DNA from: an uncultured bacterium
GTDB taxonomy: Bacteria > Elusimicrobiota > Elusimicrobia > Elusimicrobiales > Elusimicrobiaceae
Direction of reading: 5' to 3'
Assembly (NCBI GenBank): GCA_949294095.1
Contig: CASFFZ010000001.1
Location: 310,001-374,000, forward strand
Length of the DNA stretch: 64,000 bases
Shown: piece after piece, positions 8,407 through 17,901 of the stretch
How positions within the stretch are numbered: position 1 is the stretch's first letter
Layout of the letters: every line of letters begins with the position of its first letter
The notes under the pieces: generated by a model
Told to the model about the DNA's origin: nothing
The model's database searches: none
Seen by the model: the letters and a program-made list of their open reading frames with translations, nothing else
Made by a program: the position numbers and the translations under genes

Positions 8407-11019
8407 TTACAGCGTCTCTTGCAACTGGCCGATCAAGTCCCGCCACGGACGTTTGGCCTCGCCGCCGCCTTGGGCAAAATCGGGCCGTCCGCCGGCGCGG
8501 CCGTTTAAGTCCGCCGCGATTATCTTGGCCACGGTTACCGCATCGGTGTTGGGCAGTTTGCCCGCCATCTTGACGACAAACGAACGTTTGCCTTCTTTGT
8601 CGCACATCACGATAATCAGCGCCTGTTTGTATTTTTGCGCTACGGTATCGGCAATGGTGCGCAGTTCTTTGGGCTCGGCTCCGTCTGCCTGGCGCAGTAC
8701 CAGCGAAGAACCGTTTTTCATCGTAAACGTCATTTCGTTCATTCCGCCGGCAACCAGCGTTCTCTCGCGGAATTGCGTGTAGCGGCGTTTGACTTCTTTA
8801 AGCTCGTCCATAATCGCGCCCACGCGCGTAAATACGTCTTTGGCCGGTACTTCCAGCCGTGCGGCCAACGCGTCGGCCTGGCGGTTGACTTCTTTTAAAT
8901 AATCCAGCGCGGCATACCCCGCCACGCCTTCAATGCGGCGCACCCCGGCCGAAACGGAGCCTTCCTTAAGCACCAGCACCGTAATTACATCCGCCGTGTT
9001 TTTGACGTGCGTACCGGCGCACAGCTCCAAACTGTATTTTTGTTCCGGGTGTTCAAAGTCGCCCCCCATCAGCACAAAACGGGCCGGGTCGGCATACGTT
9101 TCGCCCAGCAGGGTTACGGCTCCCAGCTTTTCGGCATCCGCCAACGGGCGTACTTGGCACGTAACCGGCAGGGCGGCTTCGGCCGCTTGGTTGGCAATTT
9201 GCCACGCGCGGTTTAATTCTTCGGCCGACGGCGTTTTGGAAAGCGTATAGTCAAAGCGGAACCGCTCCGGCGATACGTACGACCCGCTTTGATGCACCGA
9301 CGTGCCGAACACCTGGCGCAGCGCGGCGTTTACCAAGTGAATGGCGCTGTGGTTGGCCATACAGCGTTTGCGCAGGGCGGCGTCCACCCGCAGGGTAACC
9401 CGTTCGCCTTTTTTAAGCGTGCCGTTTACTTTATGCAAATACACTTTGCCCAGCGGTTTTTGCACGTCTTCCACGCGGGCGATTTCTTTGCCGTCCGCCA
9501 AAATAAGACCTTTATCGCCAACTTGTCCGCCGGATTCGGCGTAAAAAGGCGTTTGGTTAAACACGGCGTACCCTTCGCCCTGCAGGCTGTCGCAGGGTTC
9601 AAATTTGTCGTTTAAAAGCGCCAGTACTTCGGCCGCGTCTTCCAGCGTGTCGTATCCGGTAAAACGCGTGGCGGGATAACCGTTTTCCAATTTTTGCATC
9701 ATAACGGCTTTGCCTTTGGTAAATTCGTCCGCATAGGAGCGGCTCTTTTCCTGCGCCGCTTCTTTGGCTTTTTCGTAGCCGGCCACATCCACCGCTACGC
9801 CTTTGGCGGCGGCGATTTCTTTGGTCAGCTCCAGCGGAAACCCGTACGTTTCGTGCAGGTGAAAAGCTTCTTCCCCGGGCAAGGTTTTGCCGCAGGCCGC
9901 TAATAAAGCCGCCAATTTTTCTTCGCCGGTAATCAACGTTTTAAGGAAAGTTTTTTCTTCTTGTTTTAAAACGTCCTGAATGTGGGACAAGTTTTTGTCG
10001 ATTTCCGGGTACAGCCCCGCAAAAATGCGCTGCACCACCGGCACCAGCGTGTAGAGGTAGGGTTTATCGTTGCCCATCAGCTTGGCATAGCGCGCGGCGC
10101 GGCGGATCAAGCGGCGCAAAATATAGCCGCGGCCTTCGTTGGAAGGCAAAATCCCTTCGGCAATCAAAAAGCTGGAGCTGCGCACATGGTCTGCAATAAT
10201 GCGAAGCGCGGAAATTTCTTCCTTTGTTTCGCCCTTAATGTGCAAGTCTTTTTTGGCTTGCGCCGTAAGCGGGGTGAACAAATCCGTTTCAAACACGTTC
10301 TTGGCGCCCTGCAGGGCCATGCACAGGCGTTCTAAGCCCATGCCGGTATCAATGTTGTTGTGCGGAAGGGGTTTAAAGGTGCCGTCTTCCTGGCTGTTGT
10401 AGCTTTCAAAAACTATGTTCCAAATTTCTACGAAGCGGCCGCAATCGCAGGTAATGTCGCAATGCGGGTTTTGGCAGCCCTTGGGGCCGAAGTCGTAATA
10501 AATTTCCGTGCACGGGCCGCAGGGGCCGGTGGGGCCCATCGTCCAAAAGTTGTCTGCCTCGCCCAGCTCAAAAATCCGATCGGCCGGCACATATTGGCGC
10601 CAGTATTCATAGGCCTCGGCGTCGCGCGGGGCGATGCCCCCTTTGTAGATGCTGACGTAAAGTTTATCGGCCGGAATGGCAAGCACTTTGGTCAGGTATT
10701 CCCAAGCCCAGGCGATGGCTTCTTTTTTAAAGTAGTCGCCAAAGGAAAAGTTGCCCAGCATTTCAAAAAACGTCAGGTGCCGCTCGGTAAAGCCTACGCT
10801 GTCTATATCCGTGGTGCGCACGCATTTTTGGCAGGTGGCGGCATTTTTAAGCGAGTTGTCGATCCCCAGAAAATTGGCTTTAAACTGCACCATGCCGGCA
10901 GAGGTAAAAAGCAAAGTGGGATCCGAATGGGGAATCAGCGAGCTGGAGGGCAAAATAGGGAGCCCTTTGGAATGGAAAAAATCTAAGTAACCGTTTCTGA
11001 TTTCTGTGCTTGTTTTCAT
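8407..11019 (-). CDS. alaS: Alanine--tRNA ligase
   Basis: The 870-residue protein charges tRNA-Ala. The N-terminal class II core starts FFHSKGLPILPSSSL and includes SAGMVQFKANF. The editing domain carries the zinc motifs HSAIHLVNAALR (HxxxH) and CAGTHV. The C-terminal DHHA1 domain ends GRAGGRPDFAQGGG, the usual GGG signature of AlaRS. Full-length for the family. A GAAGG ribosome binding site precedes the ATG. No T-box-like leader is seen in the short upstream region. Confidence 0.97.
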   Translation of the reverse strand: MKTSTEIRNGYLDFFHSKGLPILPSSSLIPHSDPTLLFTSAGMVQFKANFLGIDNSLKNAATCQKCVRTTDIDSVGFTERHLTFFEMLGNFSFGDYFKKEAIAWAWEYLTKVLAIPADKLYVSIYKGGIAPRDAEAYEYWRQYVPADRIFELGEADNFWTMGPTGPCGPCTEIYYDFGPKGCQNPHCDITCDCGRFVEIWNIVFESYNSQEDGTFKPLPHNNIDTGMGLERLCMALQGAKNVFETDLFTPLTAQAKKDLHIKGETKEEISALRIIADHVRSSSFLIAEGILPSNEGRGYILRRLIRRAARYAKLMGNDKPYLYTLVPVVQRIFAGLYPEIDKNLSHIQDVLKQEEKTFLKTLITGEEKLAALLAACGKTLPGEEAFHLHETYGFPLELTKEIAAAKGVAVDVAGYEKAKEAAQEKSRSYADEFTKGKAVMMQKLENGYPATRFTGYDTLEDAAEVLALLNDKFEPCDSLQGEGYAVFNQTPFYAESGGQVGDKGLILADGKEIARVEDVQKPLGKVYLHKVNGTLKKGERVTLRVDAALRKRCMANHSAIHLVNAALRQVFGTSVHQSGSYVSPERFRFDYTLSKTPSAEELNRAWQIANQAAEAALPVTCQVRPLADAEKLGAVTLLGETYADPARFVLMGGDFEHPEQKYSLELCAGTHVKNTADVITVLVLKEGSVSAGVRRIEGVAGYAALDYLKEVNRQADALAARLEVPAKDVFTRVGAIMDELKEVKRRYTQFRERTLVAGGMNEMTFTMKNGSSLVLRQADGAEPKELRTIADTVAQKYKQALIIVMCDKEGKRSFVVKMAGKLPNTDAVTVAKIIAADLNGRAGGRPDFAQGGGEAKRPWRDLIGQLQETL

Positions 11020-11100
11020 AAAACCTTCTTATTCTAAAACATATATAATAAAGTATATCAAATACAGGGGGCGCTCCGCGCGCCGCCCGCCGGAGAAGAA

Positions 11101-11799
11101 ATGCCTTTTAGCGCCCAAGCCGTCCGCTTTGTCTGTTTTGACGCCGACGACACCCTTTGGAAAAACGAAGAATTTTACCGCCAGTCCGAGCGGGACTTTG
11201 CCCGCCTGCTGGCGCCCTTTCTTTCCCCACAGCAAGCCATAGACCGGCTGTTTCAAACCGAAATGGACAACTTGGAAACCTTCGGCTACGGGGCCAAAAG
11301 CTGTATGCTTTCCATGATGCAAACGGCCTTGGAAATACTCCCCCCGCAACAGGCGGCCGGCGCGCTAAAAGAAATCCTTCACATCGGCAGGCGGCTTATT
11401 TTACACCCGGTGGAAGTGTTGCCCGGCGTAAAAGACACGCTTGAAAAACTGACCGGGAAATATCATTTGTCCGTCATTACCAAAGGCGATTTGTTAGACC
11501 AGCAGCGCAAGCTGGAACGCTCGGGCCTGCGGCCGCTTTTTAACCATGTGGAAATCGTCAGCGACAAGACGCCCGCCGCCTACCGCGCCCTGTTTGTGCG
11601 TTTAAACGCCAAACCGCAGGAAGTGCTGATGGTGGGCAATTCGCTGCGCTCGGATATTTTCCCCGCCCTGCAGGCCGGCGCCCAGGCCGCCTATCAACCC
11701 AGCCCCTTTAACTGGAAACACGAAGAAATGCCCGAGCCGCAAGATCCGCCTTATTTAAAAATTGCCGCCCTGCCGGACTTGCTGCCCGTTTTGTTATAA
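11101..11799 (+). CDS. HAD-superfamily hydrolase
   Basis: The 232-residue cytoplasmic phosphatase-like protein has HAD motif I FDADDTLW (nucleophile D, acid/base D) at about residues 13-20, a motif II threonine in LSVITKGD, and motif IV MVGNSLRSDIFPA near 178. The helical cap follows motif I, as in the YjjG/pyrophosphatase group. The substrate cannot be read from the sequence. The GGAGAAG ribosome binding site supports the start. It is the first gene of a three-gene plus-strand cluster. Confidence 0.85.
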   Translation: MPFSAQAVRFVCFDADDTLWKNEEFYRQSERDFARLLAPFLSPQQAIDRLFQTEMDNLETFGYGAKSCMLSMMQTALEILPPQQAAGALKEILHIGRRLILHPVEVLPGVKDTLEKLTGKYHLSVITKGDLLDQQRKLERSGLRPLFNHVEIVSDKTPAAYRALFVRLNAKPQEVLMVGNSLRSDIFPALQAGAQAAYQPSPFNWKHEEMPEPQDPPYLKIAALPDLLPVLL

Positions 11800-11816
11800 T
11801 TTGAAAAGGAGTGCGT

Positions 11817-12164
11817 ATGAATAAAATTTTCGGCTATTTGTTAATTTGCGCGGGGCTGCTACTGATTTTCTTTTCGCTGGTGGGCATGTACAAGGTGTTT
11901 GTAAACGGCAACGCCGTCGTGCCGGTTATGCAGGTGGCGGATTTGCAGCTAAACACCGCCTACGGCCCGGTGCAAATCCCGATGAAAAGCATCGGCACCG
12001 CGGTAAACCTGGGCTTGTTTGCCGTGTTTATGATTTTTGTTTTATCGGCCGGCGGAATGATCGCCGGAATCGGAAACGGTCTTCTTAAAACCGAACGCAT
12101 TTACGAAGCCCTGCTGGAAAATCCTTCCGCCCCGGCCCAGCCGGAGGCGCGCAAAAAATTATGA
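11817..12164 (+). CDS. Small inner-membrane protein, two predicted spans
   Basis: The 115-residue protein starts MNKIFGYLLICAG; the ATG at 11817 follows AAAGGAG at the right spacing. An in-frame GTG at 11811 is inside the ribosome binding site and is not preferred. Hydrophobic spans are at about residues 5-25 and 65-90. The region between is probably periplasmic and the Pro/Ala/Glu-rich tail cytoplasmic. I do not recognise a family. Its end overlaps the lipid kinase start by 4 bases (ATGA), indicating translational coupling. Confidence 0.75.
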   Translation: MNKIFGYLLICAGLLLIFFSLVGMYKVFVNGNAVVPVMQVADLQLNTAYGPVQIPMKSIGTAVNLGLFAVFMIFVLSAGGMIAGIGNGLLKTERIYEALLENPSAPAQPEARKKL

Positions 12165-13048
12165 AACTTCTTTTTATCTTAAATCCGCACAGCGGCAAAT
12201 TAAAAGGCGATGCCGATAAAATTGAAGCGCTTGGCAAAGCCATTCAGCTCAACTTTCCCGGCGCGGATATGCGCCTGACCCAAGCCCCCGGCCACGCCAC
12301 CCAGCTAGCGCGCGCGGCCGTACTGGCCGGCTACCAAGCCGCCATTGCCATCGGGGGAGACGGCACCATCAACGAAACGGCGCGCGGGCTGGTGGGCTCG
12401 CAAACGGCTTTGGGCGTAATTCCCAACGGCTCCGGCAACGGTTTTGCGCGCGAGCTGGGCATGCCCCTTTTGCCGCAAGAAGCCCTTGCCCGGCTGCAAA
12501 AGCCGCGCCCCTTTTCGTGCGATGTCGGCTACGCCAACGGGGAACTCTTTTTAAATTTGGCCGGAGTCGGCATCGAGGCGGACATCGCCTGGCAGTTTAT
12601 GGAACAGGGCAAAACCGGCGCCCGGGGCATGTGGCCTTATTTTAAAATCGGCGCTCGGACGGCTTTTACCTATCAGCCCAAAACCATCGCTTTGGAAGCG
12701 GATGGGCAAACGCGCACGCTGGCCCCGCTGACGCTGGTGTTTGCCAACGGGCGGCAGTATGGCAGCAATTTTAAAATCGCACCCGAGGCCAGCCTGACGG
12801 ACGGGCAATTGGACATGGTTACCGTGTCCGACGCGCCTAAATGGAAGCTGGCGCTGGCCGCACCTTCTTTCTTTACGGACAAATGGCGCCCCTTTGGCAT
12901 TACCAAAACCGAACACGTAAAAAAAGCGCTTATTACCCGCCCGGGGGAAATCATCTACCACATTGACGGCGAACCGCGCAAAACCGCCGACAAGCTGGAA
13001 ATTTCCGTTGCGCCCGCGGCCTTGACCGTGTGGCGCCCGTGCCGCTGA
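12161..13048 (+). CDS. Diacylglycerol kinase-family lipid kinase (YegS/DgkB-like)
   Basis: The 295-residue protein has the DAGK catalytic signature IAIGGDGTINETARG near residue 65 and the second conserved NGSGNGFARELGMP near 90. It ends with the small beta domain typical of YegS/DgkB/BmrU proteins. It phosphorylates a lipid alcohol at the membrane; diacylglycerol, phosphatidylglycerol or undecaprenol are all possible. It overlaps the preceding membrane-protein gene by 4 bases. Confidence 0.88.
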   Translation: MKLLFILNPHSGKLKGDADKIEALGKAIQLNFPGADMRLTQAPGHATQLARAAVLAGYQAAIAIGGDGTINETARGLVGSQTALGVIPNGSGNGFARELGMPLLPQEALARLQKPRPFSCDVGYANGELFLNLAGVGIEADIAWQFMEQGKTGARGMWPYFKIGARTAFTYQPKTIALEADGQTRTLAPLTLVFANGRQYGSNFKIAPEASLTDGQLDMVTVSDAPKWKLALAAPSFFTDKWRPFGITKTEHVKKALITRPGEIIYHIDGEPRKTADKLEISVAPAALTVWRPCR

Positions 13049-13168
13049 TATGACCAAACGCAAACGCCGCGTTTCTGTTCGTCTAAGCCGCCGCTTCAAA
13101 TTTTGGGCGTCGACGGCGGCCCCGTCTGCAACGGAAGCAACGAAAAAAACCTAACTTTTTGGATGCAA

Positions 13169-13693
13169 TTATTTAATTAAGTATTTGTCTCCCGAAAGGA
13201 GCGTGCCCATCGAACGGCAAATTTTCTGTCCTTGCGTCGTAACGGCTCCGCACAAACGGTATCCTTTTTTAGAAAAAGACCATTGTTCCCCGTTTAAATC
13301 CAAGAACAAATCATAATCGTGATTGGTCCACTGATTTCCTTGCGCCGTTCCGCGGTAAGCGCGCACGAAGTTGGGAGATTCCAACGAATAAGTAAAATTT
13401 TTGCTTTCTTTTAAGCCAAGCGTTTGCGCATTGGTATGCCCCGAGGCCGGCAGAGGAAAATCAATATCCAGCAGTCCCCACCTATCGGTAGAAGAGGTAA
13501 ACGCGCTCATATCCCCCCCGTTTTGCAAGCGATATAACTCCATCGCATCGCCCAAGGATTTCATTGTCTCAAACGCCTCGGCCGAACGCGCTTTTTCAAC
13601 CGCCAAGGTATATTGCGGCATTGCAACCGCCGCCAAAATACCAATAATCAAAACGACTACCAACAGTTCGATTAACGTAAACCCTTTCTTCAT
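13169..13693 (-). CDS. Type IV pilin-like protein (prepilin)
   Basis: The 174-residue protein starts MKKGFTLIELLVVVLIIGILAA. It has a class III prepilin leader with cleavage after G4, N-methylated F+1, E+5 and the hydrophobic N-terminal helix. The C-terminal domain is a short pseudopilin-like globule with two cysteines in the last ~40 residues. An AAGGAG ribosome binding site precedes the ATG. It stands alone, without assembly genes. Such orphan pilins are numerous in Elusimicrobia, which supports the taxonomic guess. Confidence 0.9.
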   Translation of the reverse strand: MKKGFTLIELLVVVLIIGILAAVAMPQYTLAVEKARSAEAFETMKSLGDAMELYRLQNGGDMSAFTSSTDRWGLLDIDFPLPASGHTNAQTLGLKESKNFTYSLESPNFVRAYRGTAQGNQWTNHDYDLFLDLNGEQWSFSKKGYRLCGAVTTQGQKICRSMGTLLSGDKYLIK

Positions 13694-13736
13694 AGTATTG
13701 TCTCCTTGTTAAAGATGAACGGAAACAGCGTTTCTC

Positions 13737-14276
13737 TTACTTGCCGTGAATCCGATACCACTGCAGGGTAATGATTGTTTTCGCGTCGGTAATCTCGCCG
13801 TTTTCAATCATCTTATATGCTTTTTCCAGCGGGAATTTTTGCAAATTCAAAAACTCGTCTTCGTCCGGCTGGTCTTTGCCGCGCGTAAGCCCCGTGGCCA
13901 AATACAGGTGCTGTTCTTCGTTGGAAAACGCGTTGCACGGATGAAACACCATAATTTCTTTAAGCGACTTGGCCGTCAAACCCGTTTCCTGTTTCAGCTC
14001 CGCCTTGGCGCAAGCCAAAAAGCTTTGCCCTTTTTCCCGCTTGCCGGCGGGGATTTCCCACGTGGCCTGCCCAATCGGGTAGCGGTATTGCTGCACCAAG
14101 TATACGTTGCCGTCTTCCACCGGCAAAATGCCGCTTGCGCCGTGGTGGTCAAAATACAGCCGGGTGGACGTGCGGCCGTTTAATAATTTTACTTCGTCCA
14201 GCTTCACTCCCAGCACGCCGCGGTAGAGCGTTTGGGAAGAAATTTTTGTCTCTTTTAATTTACTATAATGTTTCAT
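13737..14276 (-). CDS. Nudix hydrolase (ADP-ribose pyrophosphatase-like) with altered Nudix box
   Basis: The 179-residue protein has the ADPRP arrangement (YLVQQYRYPIGQATWEIPAG, then the Nudix helix). The Nudix box reads G-KREKG-Q-SFLACAK-AELKQETGL. The first Glu of the consensus is Gln, the Arg of RE is Ala, and the first Glu of EE is Gln. Two of the acidic residues are kept. It may hydrolyse an NDP-sugar or have reduced activity. No Shine-Dalgarno is seen; TATAAG lies 8 bases upstream of the ATG. Confidence 0.82.
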   Translation of the reverse strand: MKHYSKLKETKISSQTLYRGVLGVKLDEVKLLNGRTSTRLYFDHHGASGILPVEDGNVYLVQQYRYPIGQATWEIPAGKREKGQSFLACAKAELKQETGLTAKSLKEIMVFHPCNAFSNEEQHLYLATGLTRGKDQPDEDEFLNLQKFPLEKAYKMIENGEITDAKTIITLQWYRIHGK

Positions 14277-14361
14277 ATATACATCTTATAACATTTTGGA
14301 CGTTCCCCGTCCCCGCGCGCTTGCCGCGCCCAAGATCAGGCAATAAGGGTTTCTCTGTTTT

Positions 14362-17300
14362 ATGGCCGAATTTGTACAACTGCACAATCATACCGAATAC
14401 TCGCTTTTGGACGGGATGCTGCGCGTGTCCGAAAACCACAAGCCTTCCCGCTTTTTGCAGAGTTTAGCCGCCCAGGGCATTCCCGCTATGGCCATTACCG
14501 ACCACGGCAATATGTACGGCGCGCTGGATTTTTACGATTCGGCCCGCGCCGCCGGCATTAAGCCCATTATCGGCTGCGAATTTTATATTACCGAAGGCAA
14601 ATATACCGAAAAAGACAAATCCCGCACCGGCCATTTGACTATTTTAGTCCGCAACCACGAAGGCTACCAGAACCTGGTAAAACTCAACTCCATGGCGTGG
14701 GTGGACGGATTTTATTATCACCCCCGCATAGACAAAGAACTTTTAGCCCAGCACAGCGGCGGGCTGCTGTGCCTGTCGGGCTGTTTGAAAGGTTTTTTGT
14801 CCCAATACGTGCGCGAAGGCGCGTTTGAAGAAGCCTGCCGGCTGGCCAAAGAATACGAAGATATCTTCGGCAAGGGAAATTATTATATTGAGCTGATGGA
14901 TCACGGCATTCGCGAAGAGGTGGAAGCCCTGCCGCTTTTAAAAGACGTGGCCAAACGCACCGGCATTCCGCTGGTGGCCACCAACGACTGCCACTACGAA
15001 AAGAAAGAAGACTGGGAAGCCCACGACGTGCATGTGTGTATTGCCACCGGCAAAACGCTCAACGACCCGCGCCGGATGCAAATGTCGCACGAGCTGTATT
15101 TCAAATCGCCCGAAGAAATGTGCGCCCTGTTTGAACACACGCCAGAAGCTTGCGCAAACACCTTGGCGATTGCCGAAAAATGCAATTTGGAATTTCCCAA
15201 ACACGGCTTTATTTTGCCGAAGTTTGACATCCCGCCCGAGTTTTCCAGCTCGGCCGAGTATTTTAAAGACTTATGCCGCAAGGGCCTGACCCAAAAAATG
15301 AACGGCCACGTGCCGGATAATTATTGGAAGCAGCTGGAGTATGAATTTAACGTCATTATCACCATGGGCTTTGACTGCTACTTCCTCATCGTGCAGGATT
15401 TTATCAACTGGGCCCGCGCCAACGGCATTCCGATCGGCCCCGGCCGCGGCTCGGGCGCCGGCTCGCTGGTGGCCTACAGCCTGGACATTACCCGCGTAGA
15501 CCCCATTCAAAACAAGCTGCTGTTTGAACGCTTTTTGAACCCCGACCGCGTGAGCATGCCCGATTTGGATATTGATATGTCCGACGCTGGGCGCGAACGC
15601 GTGATTGATTACGTGCGCCAAAAATACGGGCACGATAAAGTTTCCCAAATCATTACCTTTGGCACCATGAAAGCCAAGCTGGCCCTCAAAGACGTGGCCC
15701 GCGCCATGGATATCCCGGTGGCGGAAGCCAACCGCATCGCCAAAATGATTCCCAACGATCCCAAAATGACGTTGGAAAAAGCGCTGGAAATCAACGAGCT
15801 TAAAAACGAAGTGGAGAAAAACCCGCAAAGCAAACGCCTCTTTGAAATGGCGCGCAAAATTGAAGGGTTAAAACGACACACCGGCATCCACGCCGCCGGC
15901 GTGCTGATTACCAAAGAAGCCGTCTCGGAATACGTGCCTTTGGCGCGCGGCGCGCGGGACGCGATTACCACCCAGTTTGAAGGGGAGCCGTGCTCCAACC
16001 TGGGGCTTTTGAAAATGGACTTTTTGGGCCTGCGCACGCTGACGGTCATCGACAATGCCGAAAAAATGATCCGCCAGCGCCACGACCCGAATTTTGACAT
16101 CAACAAAATTCCGTTGGACGATAAAAAAACATACGACCTGCTCTGCGCCTGCAAAACGCTGGGGATTTTCCAGCTGGAAAGCGGCGGCATGCGCGACCTG
16201 ATCAAAAAACTCCAACCCACCAAATTCAGCGACGTATCCGCCTTGGTGGCGCTCTACCGCCCCGGCCCGATGGAATCGGGCATGATGGATATGTTCGTGC
16301 GCCGCAAAAACGGACAGGAGAAAATCGTCTACGAAACGCCTCTTTTGGAAGAAGTGCTCAAGGACACCTACGGCTGTATGGTGTATCAGGAGCAGATTAT
16401 GGAAATTTCCAAACGCCTGGGCGGATTTACCCCCGGCGAGGCAGACACCCTGCGCAAAGCCATGGGGAAAAAGAAGCTCGACGTAATGGAAAAATTCGGC
16501 AAAAAATTTGTGGAAGGCTGCCAAGCCCACCATATCTCCGAAAAAATCGCCACCCATATTTACGAACAGATGAAGGCGTTTGCCGGATACGGTTTTAACA
16601 AATCCCACTCGTTTGCCTACGGTTTGGTGTCGTATCAAACGGCTTATTTAAAGGCCAACTATCCCATTGAATTTATGTGCGCCGCATTAACCAACGAAAT
16701 CGGCCACAACGCCATCGGCGCGGACGACAAGGAAAACAAAATCGTTACGTATCTGGAAGAAGCCCGCAGCATGGGATTTGAAATTCTGCCGCCGGACGTA
16801 AACAAATCCCAGCCGGAATTTTCGGTGGAAAAAATTGACGGCAAAGAATACATCCGCTACGCCTTGGAAGCCATTAAAAACGCCGGCGAGGAAGGATGCC
16901 TTTCCATCGTAAAAGAACGCGAAAAAGACGGCCCTTACCAATCGCTGGAAGATTTATGCAGCCGCATTGATTTGTTCCAAGCCAACAAAAAAACCATTGA
17001 AAGCTTGACCAAAGCCGGCGCGCTGGACAGCACCGCCCCCGGCCAAGACCCCAAAATCACCCGTGCCAACATCTTGGCCAACATTGACAACGCCGTAGAT
17101 CTGGCGCACTTGGTGGCCAAAGAAAAAGAGAAAAACACCGGCAATTTGTTCGGCGACGATTTTTCTTCCGTCTTAAGCGTCAAGCAAAAAGCCCCCGTCG
17201 CGGCCAAACCGCTTACGCAAAACGAGCTGCTGGGCTATGAAAAAGAAGTCTTGGGCCTTTATTTCAGCGGGCATCCCATGGCCAAATATCAGGAACATTT

Positions 17301-17850
17301 GCCCCAGCTGCACTGCACGCCGATTATTGACATTTTGGAAGGGCGCGCCAGCGGGCGGCTGAATGTGCTGGGCATTATTACTTTGTTTAAAAAACGCCAA
17401 AATAAACGCAAAGAAGAATGGGCCCAAATGGTCATAGAAGACTGCACCGGCTCCATTATGGTAAACGCGTTTGCGCGGGCGTATGCCAATATGTCGCACA
17501 AATTGGCGCCCAACGCTATTTTAAACTTTCTGGGAGACATCCGCGTAGACGACGAAAGCGCCCGCATTGAATTAAACTTGCAGGACGTCAGCAGCGTAAC
17601 CGATTTAATTTCCAACATCGCCAAGGAATTCACCATCCGCATCCCGGCCGATTACCCCAAAAACGCGTTGCAAAAGCTGAAAAGCTACTTGGATATGACC
17701 CGCGGCACCACCACCGTTATTTTGGAAGTGCCGTCCAAAGAAAACCCGGGCAAAATCCACCGCATCCGCACCAATAAGCGCATTCTGCTGCACAAAGGCC
17801 TGTTGGAATATATTGAAAACACAATGGGCAACGCCTGGAGTTTTAAATAA
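14362..17850 (+). CDS. dnaE: DNA polymerase III alpha subunit
   Basis: The 1162-residue replicative polymerase starts with the PHP domain (QLHNHTEYSLLDGML). The palm active-site aspartates are in MPDLDIDMSD near residue 405. The fingers (GFNKSHSFAYGLVSYQTAYLK), helix-hairpin-helix and OB-fold regions follow. The length is standard for bacterial DnaE1. It is a stand-alone plus-strand gene ending in a strong terminator. Confidence 0.97.
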   Translation: MAEFVQLHNHTEYSLLDGMLRVSENHKPSRFLQSLAAQGIPAMAITDHGNMYGALDFYDSARAAGIKPIIGCEFYITEGKYTEKDKSRTGHLTILVRNHEGYQNLVKLNSMAWVDGFYYHPRIDKELLAQHSGGLLCLSGCLKGFLSQYVREGAFEEACRLAKEYEDIFGKGNYYIELMDHGIREEVEALPLLKDVAKRTGIPLVATNDCHYEKKEDWEAHDVHVCIATGKTLNDPRRMQMSHELYFKSPEEMCALFEHTPEACANTLAIAEKCNLEFPKHGFILPKFDIPPEFSSSAEYFKDLCRKGLTQKMNGHVPDNYWKQLEYEFNVIITMGFDCYFLIVQDFINWARANGIPIGPGRGSGAGSLVAYSLDITRVDPIQNKLLFERFLNPDRVSMPDLDIDMSDAGRERVIDYVRQKYGHDKVSQIITFGTMKAKLALKDVARAMDIPVAEANRIAKMIPNDPKMTLEKALEINELKNEVEKNPQSKRLFEMARKIEGLKRHTGIHAAGVLITKEAVSEYVPLARGARDAITTQFEGEPCSNLGLLKMDFLGLRTLTVIDNAEKMIRQRHDPNFDINKIPLDDKKTYDLLCACKTLGIFQLESGGMRDLIKKLQPTKFSDVSALVALYRPGPMESGMMDMFVRRKNGQEKIVYETPLLEEVLKDTYGCMVYQEQIMEISKRLGGFTPGEADTLRKAMGKKKLDVMEKFGKKFVEGCQAHHISEKIATHIYEQMKAFAGYGFNKSHSFAYGLVSYQTAYLKANYPIEFMCAALTNEIGHNAIGADDKENKIVTYLEEARSMGFEILPPDVNKSQPEFSVEKIDGKEYIRYALEAIKNAGEEGCLSIVKEREKDGPYQSLEDLCSRIDLFQANKKTIESLTKAGALDSTAPGQDPKITRANILANIDNAVDLAHLVAKEKEKNTGNLFGDDFSSVLSVKQKAPVAAKPLTQNELLGYEKEVLGLYFSGHPMAKYQEHLPQLHCTPIIDILEGRASGRLNVLGIITLFKKRQNKRKEEWAQMVIEDCTGSIMVNAFARAYANMSHKLAPNAILNFLGDIRVDDESARIELNLQDVSSVTDLISNIAKEFTIRIPADYPKNALQKLKSYLDMTRGTTTVILEVPSKENPGKIHRIRTNKRILLHKGLLEYIENTMGNAWSFK

Positions 17851-17887
17851 AAACACCGGCGCCCGTTTATCGGCGCCGGTGTTTTTT
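17851..17887. terminator. Terminator between dnaE and the downstream convergent gene
   Basis: AACACCGGCGCC (17852-17863) pairs with GGCGCCGGTGTT (17872-17883), with a T-run on the plus strand and an A-run in front, so it can work both ways. Confidence 0.9.
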
Positions 17888-17901
17888 GTCTGTAAAAAAT
17901 T

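Noticed and set aside
11020..11100. T-box or riboswitch upstream of alaS
   Set aside because: The upstream region is only about 80 bases, shows no T-box sequence or stem I, and is followed by a normal ribosome binding site.
13050..13154. 34-codon basic ORF directly after the lipid kinase gene
   Set aside because: It starts just past the kinase stop but has no ribosome binding site and no recognisable features; the Arg/Lys bias can come from GC-rich sequence alone.
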